Assembly: GCA_964522605.1 (NCBI GenBank)
Contig: CAZFWV010000090.1
Location: 1-21,430, forward strand
DNA from: CAVZLD01 sp964522605
GTDB taxonomy: Bacteria > Planctomycetota > Planctomycetia > Pirellulales > Pirellulaceae
Direction: 5' to 3'
DNA length: 21,430 bases
Shown here: in pieces, positions 1 to 6,520 of the stretch
How positions within the stretch are numbered: position 1 is the first letter of the stretch
Layout: every line of letters starts with the position of its first letter
Translations under genes and position numbers: made by a program
Notes under the pieces: generated by a model
What the model was told of the DNA's origin: nothing
Seen by the model: the letters and a program-made list of their open reading frames with translations, nothing else
Database searches by the model: none

Positions 1-147
1 CCATACTGGCAGAAGCAGCTTGGGAAGGAACAGAGGATGGCGTTTCAGGCATCGGCCAGAGGCGGGGTCGTGCGGGTGAGAATGGTGGAAGACCGGGTCA
101 AGCTTGGCGGGCAGGCCGTAACGGTCATGAAGGGAAGCCTGCTGTGA
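1..147 (+). CDS. PhzF-family protein, C-terminal end (partial at window edge)
   Basis: The frame is open from base 1 to a TGA at 145-147, giving 48 residues that begin PYWQKQLGKE and include QASARGGVVRV and LGGQAVTVMKG. This order (QAS-RGG, then a short strand, then a G-AVTV--G end) is the usual C-terminus of the PhzF phenazine-biosynthesis-like isomerase family, which has a diaminopimelate-epimerase fold. PhzF itself isomerises trans-2,3-dihydro-3-hydroxyanthranilate. Most family members, including planctomycete ones, have no known substrate, so no reaction is assigned. The catalytic Glu lies near the N-terminus, outside the window. The protein is probably cytoplasmic, unlike nearly everything else here. 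The product family is fairly sure; function is not. Confidence 0.72.
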   Translation, partial: PYWQKQLGKEQRMAFQASARGGVVRVRMVEDRVKLGGQAVTVMKGSLL

Positions 148-694
148 TCGTGTTCCCTCATGCGGTTGCCCATGCAATCGGTGCGTCGTTTCTACGACTG
201 CCGCCTCACTGCGGTGAGTAGTTCTTTTCCCAGTTTCCCTCATCGCCTGCCGCGAACAAGTCTCCTCCTTGCCGCCGAAGACGGGAACATGCCGGCCGCC
301 TCATCTGTCGAATCGCAGTTTCCAACGGCGGTGTGAACCGCTGGATCCAAATCCTCAGAAACCACGTGTTAAGAGAAGCGAACACAATCTCTCGCCGGTG
401 TCGCCGCATAGACTCCGGTAATTATGACAAGCTGCTTGTACGGAGTCCGGAAGGAACCGAACACAGTTGCCTTTACCTGACACCGATTTGGGAGTTTTTC
501 GCATGTTGATTCACCTGGCTCACTCATCTATCTTGTTTGCCTAGGATTCCCTCACTGCCTGCTGCGTAGCTGCCGACCATCGTGAACGACAACAGCTGGA
601 AACACACCAACCTCTTCCTTACCACTTGCGCGGGGAAAGAGTCGGGGCATGTATTCTTGATGACACAACCTTTGATTGAAGTTGGAGGGAGCAA
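148..694. other. Intergenic stretch with no supported gene
   Basis: No reading frame here has both a ribosome site and a recognisable product. The only minus-strand ORF of note (206-409) is Arg-rich and low in hydrophobic residues, as chance ORFs in GC-rich DNA often are. The one structure I see is a nested inverted repeat at 411-447. No strong sigma-70 promoter is visible before the gene at 695. Confidence 0.5.
411..447. repeat. Nested inverted repeat (possible hairpin)
   Basis: GACTCCG (411-417) pairs with CGGAGTC (441-447). Inside it ACAAG (427-431) pairs with CTTGT (435-439). The two stems are separated by nine bases on one side and one on the other. There is no T-run, so it is not a clear intrinsic terminator. 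It could be a processed or protein-bound structure, or chance. Confidence 0.3.
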
Positions 695-1342
695 ATGAGA
701 ACATTTCTGGCTACTACCGCATTCGCGTTGATGTTGCCCATCTCGATGAGCGTGAACGCAGCTCAGATCACTTGGGGCGACGTCGATGCGGATACGACCG
801 TATCCGATTTGATTGGAAACCTCCCGATCACGTTTGCACCGTTTGAGTATCCCGGCGGAAACGCGGCCGGTACTTTCTTCACTGGCGGAGGGGGCGACAC
901 CGGAAATACTGAGCTAAATGCTGTCTACGATAGCCATGGCTGGAACGGTGCCGGTGCAACGCTGACGCTCGAAGGATTGACCGAAGGAACAGATTACGTG
1001 CTTCAGCTATTGGGAGCGGGAGATACACGGAGTTGCTGCAGCACTCGTTCACAAGCGGGCGACGATGGAAACGGAAATATCTCGGACGATTTTTACCGTG
1101 GCAACAGTTCCGTGATCGGGTCCTTTACGGCAGATGCAACTACACAGAATTTCATGGTTGTGTCCGGAACCGACAATGGAGTCGACCCGGGCCTAAGCGG
1201 ATTCATTCTGACCCAAACCGACGGGACGGTGCATTCAGCTTACAACGTGGCTGGTGCCGAGATTACCGTGGTCCCTGAGCCGAGTTCGTCATGCCTCCTC
1301 ATTCTCGGTCTCCTGGGGCTTACTCTACGACGCAAGCAATGA
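695..1342 (+). CDS. PEP-CTERM sorting-domain protein
   Basis: This encodes a 215-residue exported protein. Residues 1-22 form a signal peptide (MRTFLATTAFALML, cleavage near VNAAQ). The middle is a beta-rich, Gly/Asp/Thr-rich domain I do not recognise, with a Cys pair (SCCS, about residues 113-116). The C-terminus is a textbook PEP-CTERM tail: VPEPSSS, a Leu-rich membrane segment, then LRRKQ. In systems studied elsewhere, exosortase/archaeosortase enzymes recognise such tails for cleavage and surface attachment; no exosortase lies in this window. The start is well supported by GGAGGGAG just upstream of ATG 695. An intrinsic terminator follows at 1367-1405, so it is probably a single-gene transcript. 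Export and sorting are confident; the function of the domain is unknown. Confidence 0.88.
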   Translation: MRTFLATTAFALMLPISMSVNAAQITWGDVDADTTVSDLIGNLPITFAPFEYPGGNAAGTFFTGGGGDTGNTELNAVYDSHGWNGAGATLTLEGLTEGTDYVLQLLGAGDTRSCCSTRSQAGDDGNGNISDDFYRGNSSVIGSFTADATTQNFMVVSGTDNGVDPGLSGFILTQTDGTVHSAYNVAGAEITVVPEPSSSCLLILGLLGLTLRRKQ

Positions 1343-1366
1343 CCACAAGTTCGGATTGATGATTGG

Positions 1367-1405
1367 AAAACGCCCGTTCATCCGCCAGGTGGCAACGGGC
1401 GTTTT
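1367..1405 (+). terminator. Intrinsic terminator after the first PEP-CTERM gene
   Basis: AAAACGCCCGTT (1367-1378) is perfectly complementary to AACGGGCGTTTT (1394-1405), a 12-bp stem with a 15-base loop. The A/T ends make it look bidirectional. It starts 24 bases after the stop at 1342. Confidence 0.85.
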
Positions 1406-1786
1406 CGCATCTTCGCTATTCAATCATTCTCACGTCTGTCTGAGATTGAGAATCGTTGAAACTCCCTGTCTCCTGGACTTTTCGATTCGTTCGCGTACGA
1501 GGAGTTACTCTTCGGCCCTCGACCGCCACCAAAGGGAGTGCTGCCGAACTCGGCGCAATTGGTGTGCCACTAGCTTTGCCAGAGCCCTTTCGAGTCGAGG
1601 AAAAGCACTGCAAAGCCACTGCACCCAGTACAATCGCCGCCGAAGGCTGCGCTTCGTTTCAACATACCAACAGTCACGCCACGTAAAAACACAGCTCAGC
1701 GCTGTCGGATAATAGAATTCGGACGACCCGACAAGAGACTCACCGACGGCGATCTTGCGGTGTGCGTGCATCACAGTGACGTGTTC
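1406..1786. other. Stretch with no supported gene
   Basis: Several overlapping short ORFs occur on both strands. None has a ribosome site, signal peptide or recognisable motif, and they overlap one another in conflicting frames. The stretch may be decayed sequence belonging to the PEP-CTERM remnant that ends at 1867. Confidence 0.5.
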
Positions 1787-1867
1787 TATCCTGTCGTTGA
1801 TGAAAATTATCGACTTCTGTTATTGGTCGTGGCAAGCGGCCTCTGTTGGCGTCGACGACGACCATAA
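1787..1867 (+). pseudogene. Decayed PEP-CTERM C-terminal tail
   Basis: In the frame ending at TAA 1865-1867 the sequence reads YPVVDENYR, then LLLLVVASGLCW, then RRRRP and stop. A hydrophobic helix followed by an Arg cluster right before the stop is the anatomy of a PEP-CTERM tail, but the PEP triplet has degraded (Pro-Val-Val-Asp). No signal peptide or start can be traced upstream in this frame. It aligns with the real PEP-CTERM gene end at 3545, stop to stop, and the similarity continues into the downstream untranslated sequence. I read it as the last piece of a lost PEP-CTERM gene. The alternative is a tail copied together with the 3' module. Confidence 0.5.
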
Positions 1868-2023
1868 CCCATCGGTTCTGCCACGCTCCGTCGTGCCCTG
1901 TCAGGAAACTCCCCACCCGCTACAGAGTGCATTGACGAGCCTCGGTGGGTTGATTGACGCGGGGTCTTTCATCGCTCCACAATAATAGCGTTGCCAATAC
2001 CCACGCGGCCGATTGATGAAGAC
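1847..2023 (+). repeat. PEP-CTERM-tail/3'UTR module, copy 1 (diverged)
   Basis: This is the first of three related segments. It begins in the Arg-rich codons before TAA 1865-1867. Exactly 36 bases after the stop comes GGAAACTCCCCACCCGCTAC, followed by AGAGTGCATTGACGAGCCTC, then TTGACGCGG and CCACAATAA, ending at GATGAAGAC. Copies 2 and 3 carry these blocks in the same order. It lacks the long terminator stem of the other copies. Instead CGGCCGA (2006-2012) pairs with TCGGCCG (2024-2030). Confidence 0.7.
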
Positions 2024-2234
2024 TCGGCCGTCAATCACACTGATTTGGGCATGGCGGAGCTAGATCTTCCCAATTGCGTGACAGGAGCCTTGCCATGGTT
2101 CCACCATCCAAAAGACTGGCGCTCCAAACATGTCTCAGAGTCCCTTTCCGAGTGTCCTTGATTGAGACGGGGGGGAAACGCCGGTGCTCGCGCGGCGGAT
2201 GATCACTTCCGCTGCAGGAAGGGAGATGAAGGCC

Positions 2235-2912
2235 ATGAAACTCAACGTATTCGCACCCGCGTTGTTGCTGACGATCGTCTTCCAATTGTCGCCGGTGGCG
2301 GCTTCCCTGGTTGACTGGAACGATTCGACGCTGCCGAGCTACCAGTCAGCAGATGGCTTTAACATTACAACCGATACGCTCACGAACTTAGATTGGCTCG
2401 ATATCGATACGACCACAAACATCAGTTTCGACGAGATGTCTGCTTTGATAGGCGTGGGGGAACTGCAAGGTTTTCGATACGCGACCCTTTCGGAGATCGA
2501 CACATTCTTCACCCACCTGGGATTACCGACGGCTCCTCTGCCAGGCAGTCTCAGCACGCCGGATCCGAACGGGACCTTGTTCCGCGATGCGGCCTCCCAC
2601 ACTGGAGCGGCCTTGAACGGCGGTAATCTTTCGATCTCTGGTTGGCACTCAGTGTCCGCCCGACCGGATTCCGCTCCCCTGTTGGTTATCGTCCTCCACC
2701 CCGTGTCTTTCCAGGAGACCTCCACATATGCAAAGATCACCGATTTTCCTCCCTCAAGCCCATCTCCTACCTTTGGCAACTGGATTGTTCGGCCCGCCCA
2801 ATCCCCGGACGGCGTCATCCCCGAGCCATCGAGCGTCGTTCTTTGGGGCCTGTTAGGTGCATTGGGTCTCGCGGTTCCGGGATGGCGTAGACGAGTCGGT
2901 TCGCAACCGTAA
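2235..2912 (+). CDS. PEP-CTERM sorting-domain protein
   Basis: This encodes a 225-residue exported protein. The chosen start gives MKLNVFAPALLLTIVFQLSP with cleavage near VAA-S, a clean signal peptide. AGGAAGGGAG (2216-2225) fits both this ATG and an in-frame one at 2226; the longer reading from 2184 only adds charged residues. The mature part begins LVDWNDSTLPSYQ and contains LTNLDWLDIDTTTNISFDEM and GFRYATLSEIDTFF. This pattern recurs in a group of PEP-CTERM proteins in which a DWLD strand is followed by a G-(W/F)RYAT helix; their function is unknown to me. The tail is VIPEPSSVVLW, a Gly/Leu membrane segment and WRRR. Surface sorting is confident and the substrate is unknown. Confidence 0.83.
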   Translation: MKLNVFAPALLLTIVFQLSPVAASLVDWNDSTLPSYQSADGFNITTDTLTNLDWLDIDTTTNISFDEMSALIGVGELQGFRYATLSEIDTFFTHLGLPTAPLPGSLSTPDPNGTLFRDAASHTGAALNGGNLSISGWHSVSARPDSAPLLVIVLHPVSFQETSTYAKITDFPPSSPSPTFGNWIVRPAQSPDGVIPEPSSVVLWGLLGALGLAVPGWRRRVGSQP

Positions 2913-3020
2913 CCGTCGGTCTGTGCGGATATCGCCGACAATCTCTTCGGCCATGGCATTACCGAGCTGATCGAACAGCCCGCCCCACCACTCCGACTGT
3001 TCTGAAACCACGTTCAACCA

Positions 3021-3545
3021 ATGGTCCGTATTCCCGGACGGCTTCGATCCTGTGGCCCGTGGCCTAACGCCGGTTGCGTCACCACCGGGCGATTTCGATA
3101 CAGCGACGCGCTGGATGCCAAGGATATCGACTGGCTGAGTACCAAGGTGCGCAATGATGACCGGAGTCCCGTACCGTTCTGGCTACCGGACGAAGCGTTT
3201 GACCTCAACGGCGACAGTGGAATCGACGTGGTGGACCACCGCATCTGGGTGAAGGACCTCGCCAAAACTTGGTTCGGCGACGCCAACCTCGACGGCCAAT
3301 TCGCGCTCGAGGACCTCACGCAAGTCCTCACGGCAGGCAAGTACGAAATGCAAGATTACGCCAGTTGGTCGGAAGGTGACTGGAACGGAGACGGAGTATT
3401 TGACACCGGTGATTTGGTGAAAGCGTTGGAAGACGGCGGGTACGAGATGGGACGGCGGCCGGATGTGCCCGCAGTCCCGGAACCGGGCGCCGCGTTGTTG
3501 CTGCTCGCGGCCATCGGCCTCAGCTCGTGGCGGCGACGGCGATAG
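3021..3545 (+). pseudogene. Dockerin-like plus PEP-CTERM fragment, 5' end decayed
   Basis: The 174-residue frame ends in a dockerin-like pair of calcium loops (FDLNGDSGIDVVD, FGDANLDGQFALEDL, EGDWNGDGVFDTGDL) and then VPEPGAALLLL with WRRRR, a good PEP-CTERM tail. Everything before about residue 28 is wrong for a secreted protein: there is no signal peptide, no ribosome site before ATG 3021, and a stop at 3003-3005 closes the frame upstream. The expected start of the dockerin, GDFD, is present at 3088-3099 but in another frame. It would join SDALDAKDIDWL if one base had been lost near 3097-3101. The GDFD frame is itself closed by a stop at 2968-2970. I therefore read it as the remnant of a longer surface protein. 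Expression of the short form cannot be excluded. Confidence 0.6.
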
Positions 3546-3766
3546 CCAACCGCGTTTGCGGCGCTCCGTCGCGCCATGTGGGGAAACGTCCCACCCGCTG
3601 CAGAGTGCATTCACGAGCCTCGGCTTCTTGACGGGAAGCATGCGCGCGTTCCACAATAAAGGCTGCTTCAACACGATTGGGGGCAGCGGATGAAGACGCC
3701 ACCATCGTCCACGGTTTTGCGTTCCCGGTGAGCGGGGCGCGGAACGTGGATGATGGTGGCGTTTTT
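3528..3766 (+). repeat. PEP-CTERM-tail/3'UTR module, copy 2
   Basis: It begins at the WRRRR codons and the TAG at 3543-3545. As in the other copies, GGAAAC starts 36 bases after the stop. The shared blocks CCCACCCGCTGCAGAGTGCA, ACGAGCCTCGG, GCGTTCCACAATAAAG, GCTTCAACACGA and GATGAAGACGCCACCATC follow in order. It ends in the terminator stem at 3696-3766. Confidence 0.78.
3696..3766 (+). terminator. Long-stem intrinsic terminator in module copy 2
   Basis: The 18-base arm at 3696-3713 pairs along its full length with 3745-3762 (one G-T wobble), and the right arm runs into TTTTT (3762-3766). CGTTCC (3720-3725) and GGAACG (3741-3746) could extend or compete with the stem. It would end transcription of the PEP-CTERM fragment upstream and insulate the serpin gene. 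Confidence 0.82.
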
Positions 3767-3924
3767 GTTGGTTGACTTGTCCTCGCGGATGTCGGCAACA
3801 GACGGTTCGCTCGCGTTTGCTGACGCCGCGCGTATCTGATTCGATGGCATCGGAGCAGGTCGCCAAAGAAGGTAATTCATGTCAACCAACAAGCATACAC
3901 TCCGTCGCACAAAAAACACGCAGT

Positions 3925-3933
3925 AAGGGGGGG
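3925..3933 (+). promoter_or_regulatory. Ribosome binding site that fixes the serpin start
   Basis: AAGGGGGGG sits six bases before ATG 3940. The frame is open further upstream (first ATG 3772), but no comparable site precedes those starts. Starting at 3940 also places the planctomycete extracellular motif at the N-terminus, where it belongs. Confidence 0.6.
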
Positions 3934-3939
3934 ATCATC

Positions 3940-5886
3940 ATGTCAGTTCGGCGACGTTTCCACAAACCTCCTGTTTCGAAGTTGTTTTTCGAACGACTCG
4001 AAAGCCGCCTCGCTCTTTCGAGCGACTGTCTCTTCGATCTGCCCAGCGACGAAGCAGAATCTCGCGCCGCGATGGCGATCAATTGCTTTGGTCTCGACCT
4101 TTACGAACATCTGCAGCACGAGGAAGGCAACCTCTTTGTGTCACCGCTGAGTATCGCAACCGCCCTGACAATGACGTACTTGGGTGCAAGTGGGGAAACG
4201 TCCGCGGAGATGGAGGAAGTCTTGCACTTGGGTGCGGAGCCGGGGATTCACTCGTCGTTCGGCGCGCTTCTGTCTTCCTTAGGCGCGGGTGGGACTCCGG
4301 GCACGGAACTGGTAGTCGCAAATGCGATCTGGCCACAAGCGGGGATGATGGTTCGCGAGGCGTTCGTGCAGACGATCGAAACGGAGTATGACGGAGAAGT
4401 CCAAACGCTCGATTACTCCTCGCCTGATCAGGCGGCGGACGTCATCAATTCGTGGGTGGCGGAGAAGACTCATGGAAGAGTCCAGGACTTAATCGATCAT
4501 CTCGATCCGGCCACCAGGATGGTGTTGACAAACAGCATGTATATCAAGGCGCGGTGGGCAAACCCCTTCGATGCATCTTATACGAATCGATGGGTTGAAC
4601 CTCAATTCCAACTCGACGATGGACGGATCGTCGAAAATTCGATGATGTACACGCAGATAGAAGTTCCTCGCACAATGCTGGCTGGTTTTGATGTCCTTGA
4701 AATGCCGTTTGAAGGAGGGGAAATGTCGATGGTGTTTCTCCTCCCAGAGGAAGGGAAAGGTGCAGGCCAGCTGACTGGCGAAGTGTTGGTCAACGTACAC
4801 AACTGGCTTGAGACTCCGCGTGATGCCGAGCTCTTAGAAGTGGTGCTGCCAAAGTTCCAACTCACGGTTTCCACGGAGCTTGAAAAACTACTGTTCGACA
4901 TGGGGATGCCACGGGCATTTGGCCACTCGGCCGATTTCTCGTCGATGACCGACGCACCGCTCTTCATTGATACAGTGCGTCATAAGACGTTTCTCGAAAC
5001 CACGGAGCAGGGAATTGAAGCTGGCGCGGCGACCTCCGTGGAAATGTTGTTGTGTTTCGCGGCTGGCACTCCCATACTCACGCCCGATGGAGAGAAGCCG
5101 ATTGAACACGTGAAGGCGGGCGATTACGTTTTATCGCGCGACGAATACAACGTCCATGCGTCGATCGAGCCGAAACGTGTTGAGAGAACATTCCGCGGCG
5201 AGGCAGAACTAATTCAGGTGAAGGTGGGTGGGCAATTCATCCGCGTCACGCAGCAACATCGCTTTTTCGTGAAGGATCAAGGATGGAAGGCGGCTGGTGA
5301 ATTGCAGATAGGGGACCTCTTGGCCACGGACCTCTGCAGCTGGCGGGTTGTTGAGGGGGTTTCTGCGACCGGGGAAGTCGAGCCGGTCTATAATCTCCGA
5401 GTGGCAGATCACCACACGTACTTCGTGGGTAGCGCCTCATGGGGGTTTGCTGTCTGGACCCATAATCTGTACGGAACAGGCTTTTATGCCAACCGTCCAT
5501 TCCACTTCCTGATTCGGGACAATACGAGCTCAACGTTTCTCTTTCTGGGACGCATCGACGACCCCACACAATCCGAGAATCGTTTGGTCCCCACGATCCA
5601 GCGAATTGCCGGAGATAGCAACGATGACGGTCATTTTAATTCGGCAGACCTGGTTCAAGTTCTTGAAGCCGGCGAGTACGAAGACGAGATCGAAGACAAT
5701 TCGACGTGGGAGGAGGGTGACTGGAACAGGGACGGCGATTTCAATACAGCGGATCTCGTTCAGGCTTTGCAGGAGGGGCATTATGAGCTCGAGCCGGAGC
5801 CAAATTTGCGGGAAGTAGCCGCCGCAGTGGATTGGATCTGTAACAGCGACGATGCGAAGGTGCGTTCGCGAGCGTTCGTGGCGTGA
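3940..5886 (+). CDS. Serpin with Hint domain in the reactive-centre loop, plus dockerin
   Basis: The product has 648 residues. Residues 14-27 carry the planctomycete extracellular motif (KLFFERLESRLALS). Residues about 44-371 and 510-542 are a serpin: NLFVSPLSIATALTMTYLGA, the NSMYIKARWANPF strand, hinge E356-Q-G-I-E-A-G-A-A-T, and at the end FYANRPFHFLIRDN with FLGRIDDP. The reactive loop is interrupted by a 138-residue Hint domain (372-509). This has Cys372 in CFAAGTPILTPDG, a T437-Q-Q-H440 motif, the strand YNLRVADHHTYFVG and the end VWTHN with His508-Asn509. The next residue is Leu510, not Cys, Ser or Thr. Residues 558-616 form a dockerin-like pair of EF loops (GDSNDDGHFNSADL, EGDWNRDGDFNTADL). 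Counting P15 as Gly358 puts Cys372 at P1. Serpins trap proteases through this loop; Hint domains cleave or splice peptide bonds. An active, silenced or self-cleaving inhibitor are all possible. Domain calls are confident; activity is inferred. Confidence 0.92.
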   Translation: MSVRRRFHKPPVSKLFFERLESRLALSSDCLFDLPSDEAESRAAMAINCFGLDLYEHLQHEEGNLFVSPLSIATALTMTYLGASGETSAEMEEVLHLGAEPGIHSSFGALLSSLGAGGTPGTELVVANAIWPQAGMMVREAFVQTIETEYDGEVQTLDYSSPDQAADVINSWVAEKTHGRVQDLIDHLDPATRMVLTNSMYIKARWANPFDASYTNRWVEPQFQLDDGRIVENSMMYTQIEVPRTMLAGFDVLEMPFEGGEMSMVFLLPEEGKGAGQLTGEVLVNVHNWLETPRDAELLEVVLPKFQLTVSTELEKLLFDMGMPRAFGHSADFSSMTDAPLFIDTVRHKTFLETTEQGIEAGAATSVEMLLCFAAGTPILTPDGEKPIEHVKAGDYVLSRDEYNVHASIEPKRVERTFRGEAELIQVKVGGQFIRVTQQHRFFVKDQGWKAAGELQIGDLLATDLCSWRVVEGVSATGEVEPVYNLRVADHHTYFVGSASWGFAVWTHNLYGTGFYANRPFHFLIRDNTSSTFLFLGRIDDPTQSENRLVPTIQRIAGDSNDDGHFNSADLVQVLEAGEYEDEIEDNSTWEEGDWNRDGDFNTADLVQALQEGHYELEPEPNLREVAAAVDWICNSDDAKVRSRAFVA

Positions 5887-5976
5887 GTAGGCTTCAGGCC
5901 AGGGCGATGTCCGGAGCCTACCGCCTGGCGATTGTGGCCGGTGGGCATGGAGCTGCTATGTGCGCGTCGACAATAG
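5887..5976 (+). pseudogene. In-frame PEP-CTERM tail behind the serpin stop
   Basis: After the serpin TGA (5884-5886) the same frame stays open for 29 codons to TAG 5974-5976. It reads VGFRPGRC, then PEPTAWRLWPVGMELL, then CARRQ. A PEP triplet, a mostly hydrophobic stretch and Arg-Arg before the stop match a PEP-CTERM tail, somewhat worn (Arg, Glu and Pro sit within the helix). Its stop lines up with the stops of the other two module copies. It is either a tail separated from its gene by a new stop codon or a tail carried in with the module. Confidence 0.55.
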
Positions 5977-6198
5977 CCGATCATACTTGCGAGAATGAGT
6001 TTGGCCATGTCGGGAAACTCCCCACCCACTGCAGAGTGCATTGACGTCCGTCATTTTGTTGACGCGGAGTATCTAAGCGTTCCACAATAAAGACAGCTTC
6101 AACACGAATGGCGGCAGATGATGAAGACGCCACCATCGTTCACGGTTTTGCGTACCCGATAAGCGGGGCGCGGAACGTGGGTGATGGTGGCGTTTTTT
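5959..6198 (+). repeat. PEP-CTERM-tail/3'UTR module, copy 3
   Basis: It starts in the Arg-rich codons before TAG 5974-5976. GGAAACTCCCCACCCACTGC begins 36 bases after the stop, followed by AGAGTGCATTGACG, TTGACGCGG, GCGTTCCACAATAAAG, GCTTCAACACGAATGG and GATGAAGACGCCACCATC. It ends in the terminator stem at 6127-6198. It is closest to copy 2. Confidence 0.78.
6127..6198 (+). terminator. Long-stem intrinsic terminator in module copy 3
   Basis: The arm at 6127-6144 pairs over all 18 positions with 6176-6193, using three G-T wobbles, and runs into TTTTTT (6193-6198). Relative to copy 2, the three differences in the stem all keep pairing. It would terminate serpin transcripts about 240 bases after the stop. 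Confidence 0.84.
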
Positions 6199-6520
6199 CG
6201 TGGACGGTTACGTATGCGACACGCGGAACAAACCTGGGCCGAATGTGATCCGCTTCGAGATTCGACGAATGGAACGGAGCGGAACCACTGTTCGTCCCCC
6301 CGGTACGAACCATTCCGCACGCGGGCTTGATTTCCAGCCTGCGCGTCGTAGAGCAGTCTGCGTGTGCTGACATGGAAAACTCGTTGCTGCGAGAGGTAAG
6401 GCGACGGACACAAACGATTACGCCGGGATCGATTGGATTCTTGACTTTGCTCTCGGCTGAGATCTGCGTGCGAATCGGGCGTCACAGGATCCGGTCATAC
6501 TTAGCTGCAGGAGAATCGTC
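6199..6520. other. Leader region of the beta-helix gene, no gene seen
   Basis: A TTGACT (6441-6446) could be a -35 element, but the position 17 bases on does not resemble a -10. The only long minus-strand ORF runs through the terminator stem and is a shadow of it. AGGAG (6509-6513) lies seven bases before ATG 6521. Confidence 0.4.

Noticed and set aside
206..409. 67-codon minus-strand ORF
   Set aside because: No ribosome site, no signal peptide and a chance-like Arg-rich composition.
636..660. Sigma-54-like promoter (GGCATGTATTCTTGA) before the first PEP-CTERM gene
   Set aside because: The spacing between the GG and GC-type elements is off by one and the -12 GC is missing.
3772..3939. Longer serpin N-terminus from ATG 3772 or 3844
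   Set aside because: No ribosome site there, and it would place 56 or 32 unrelated residues before the planctomycete extracellular motif.
6441..6469. Sigma-70 promoter starting at TTGACT 6441
   Set aside because: The hexamer at the right distance (CTGCGT) does not resemble a -10.
6099..6485. 128-codon minus-strand ORF
   Set aside because: Its C-terminal half is the antisense of the module copy 3 terminator, and the same peptide appears opposite copy 2. It is a shadow of the repeat.
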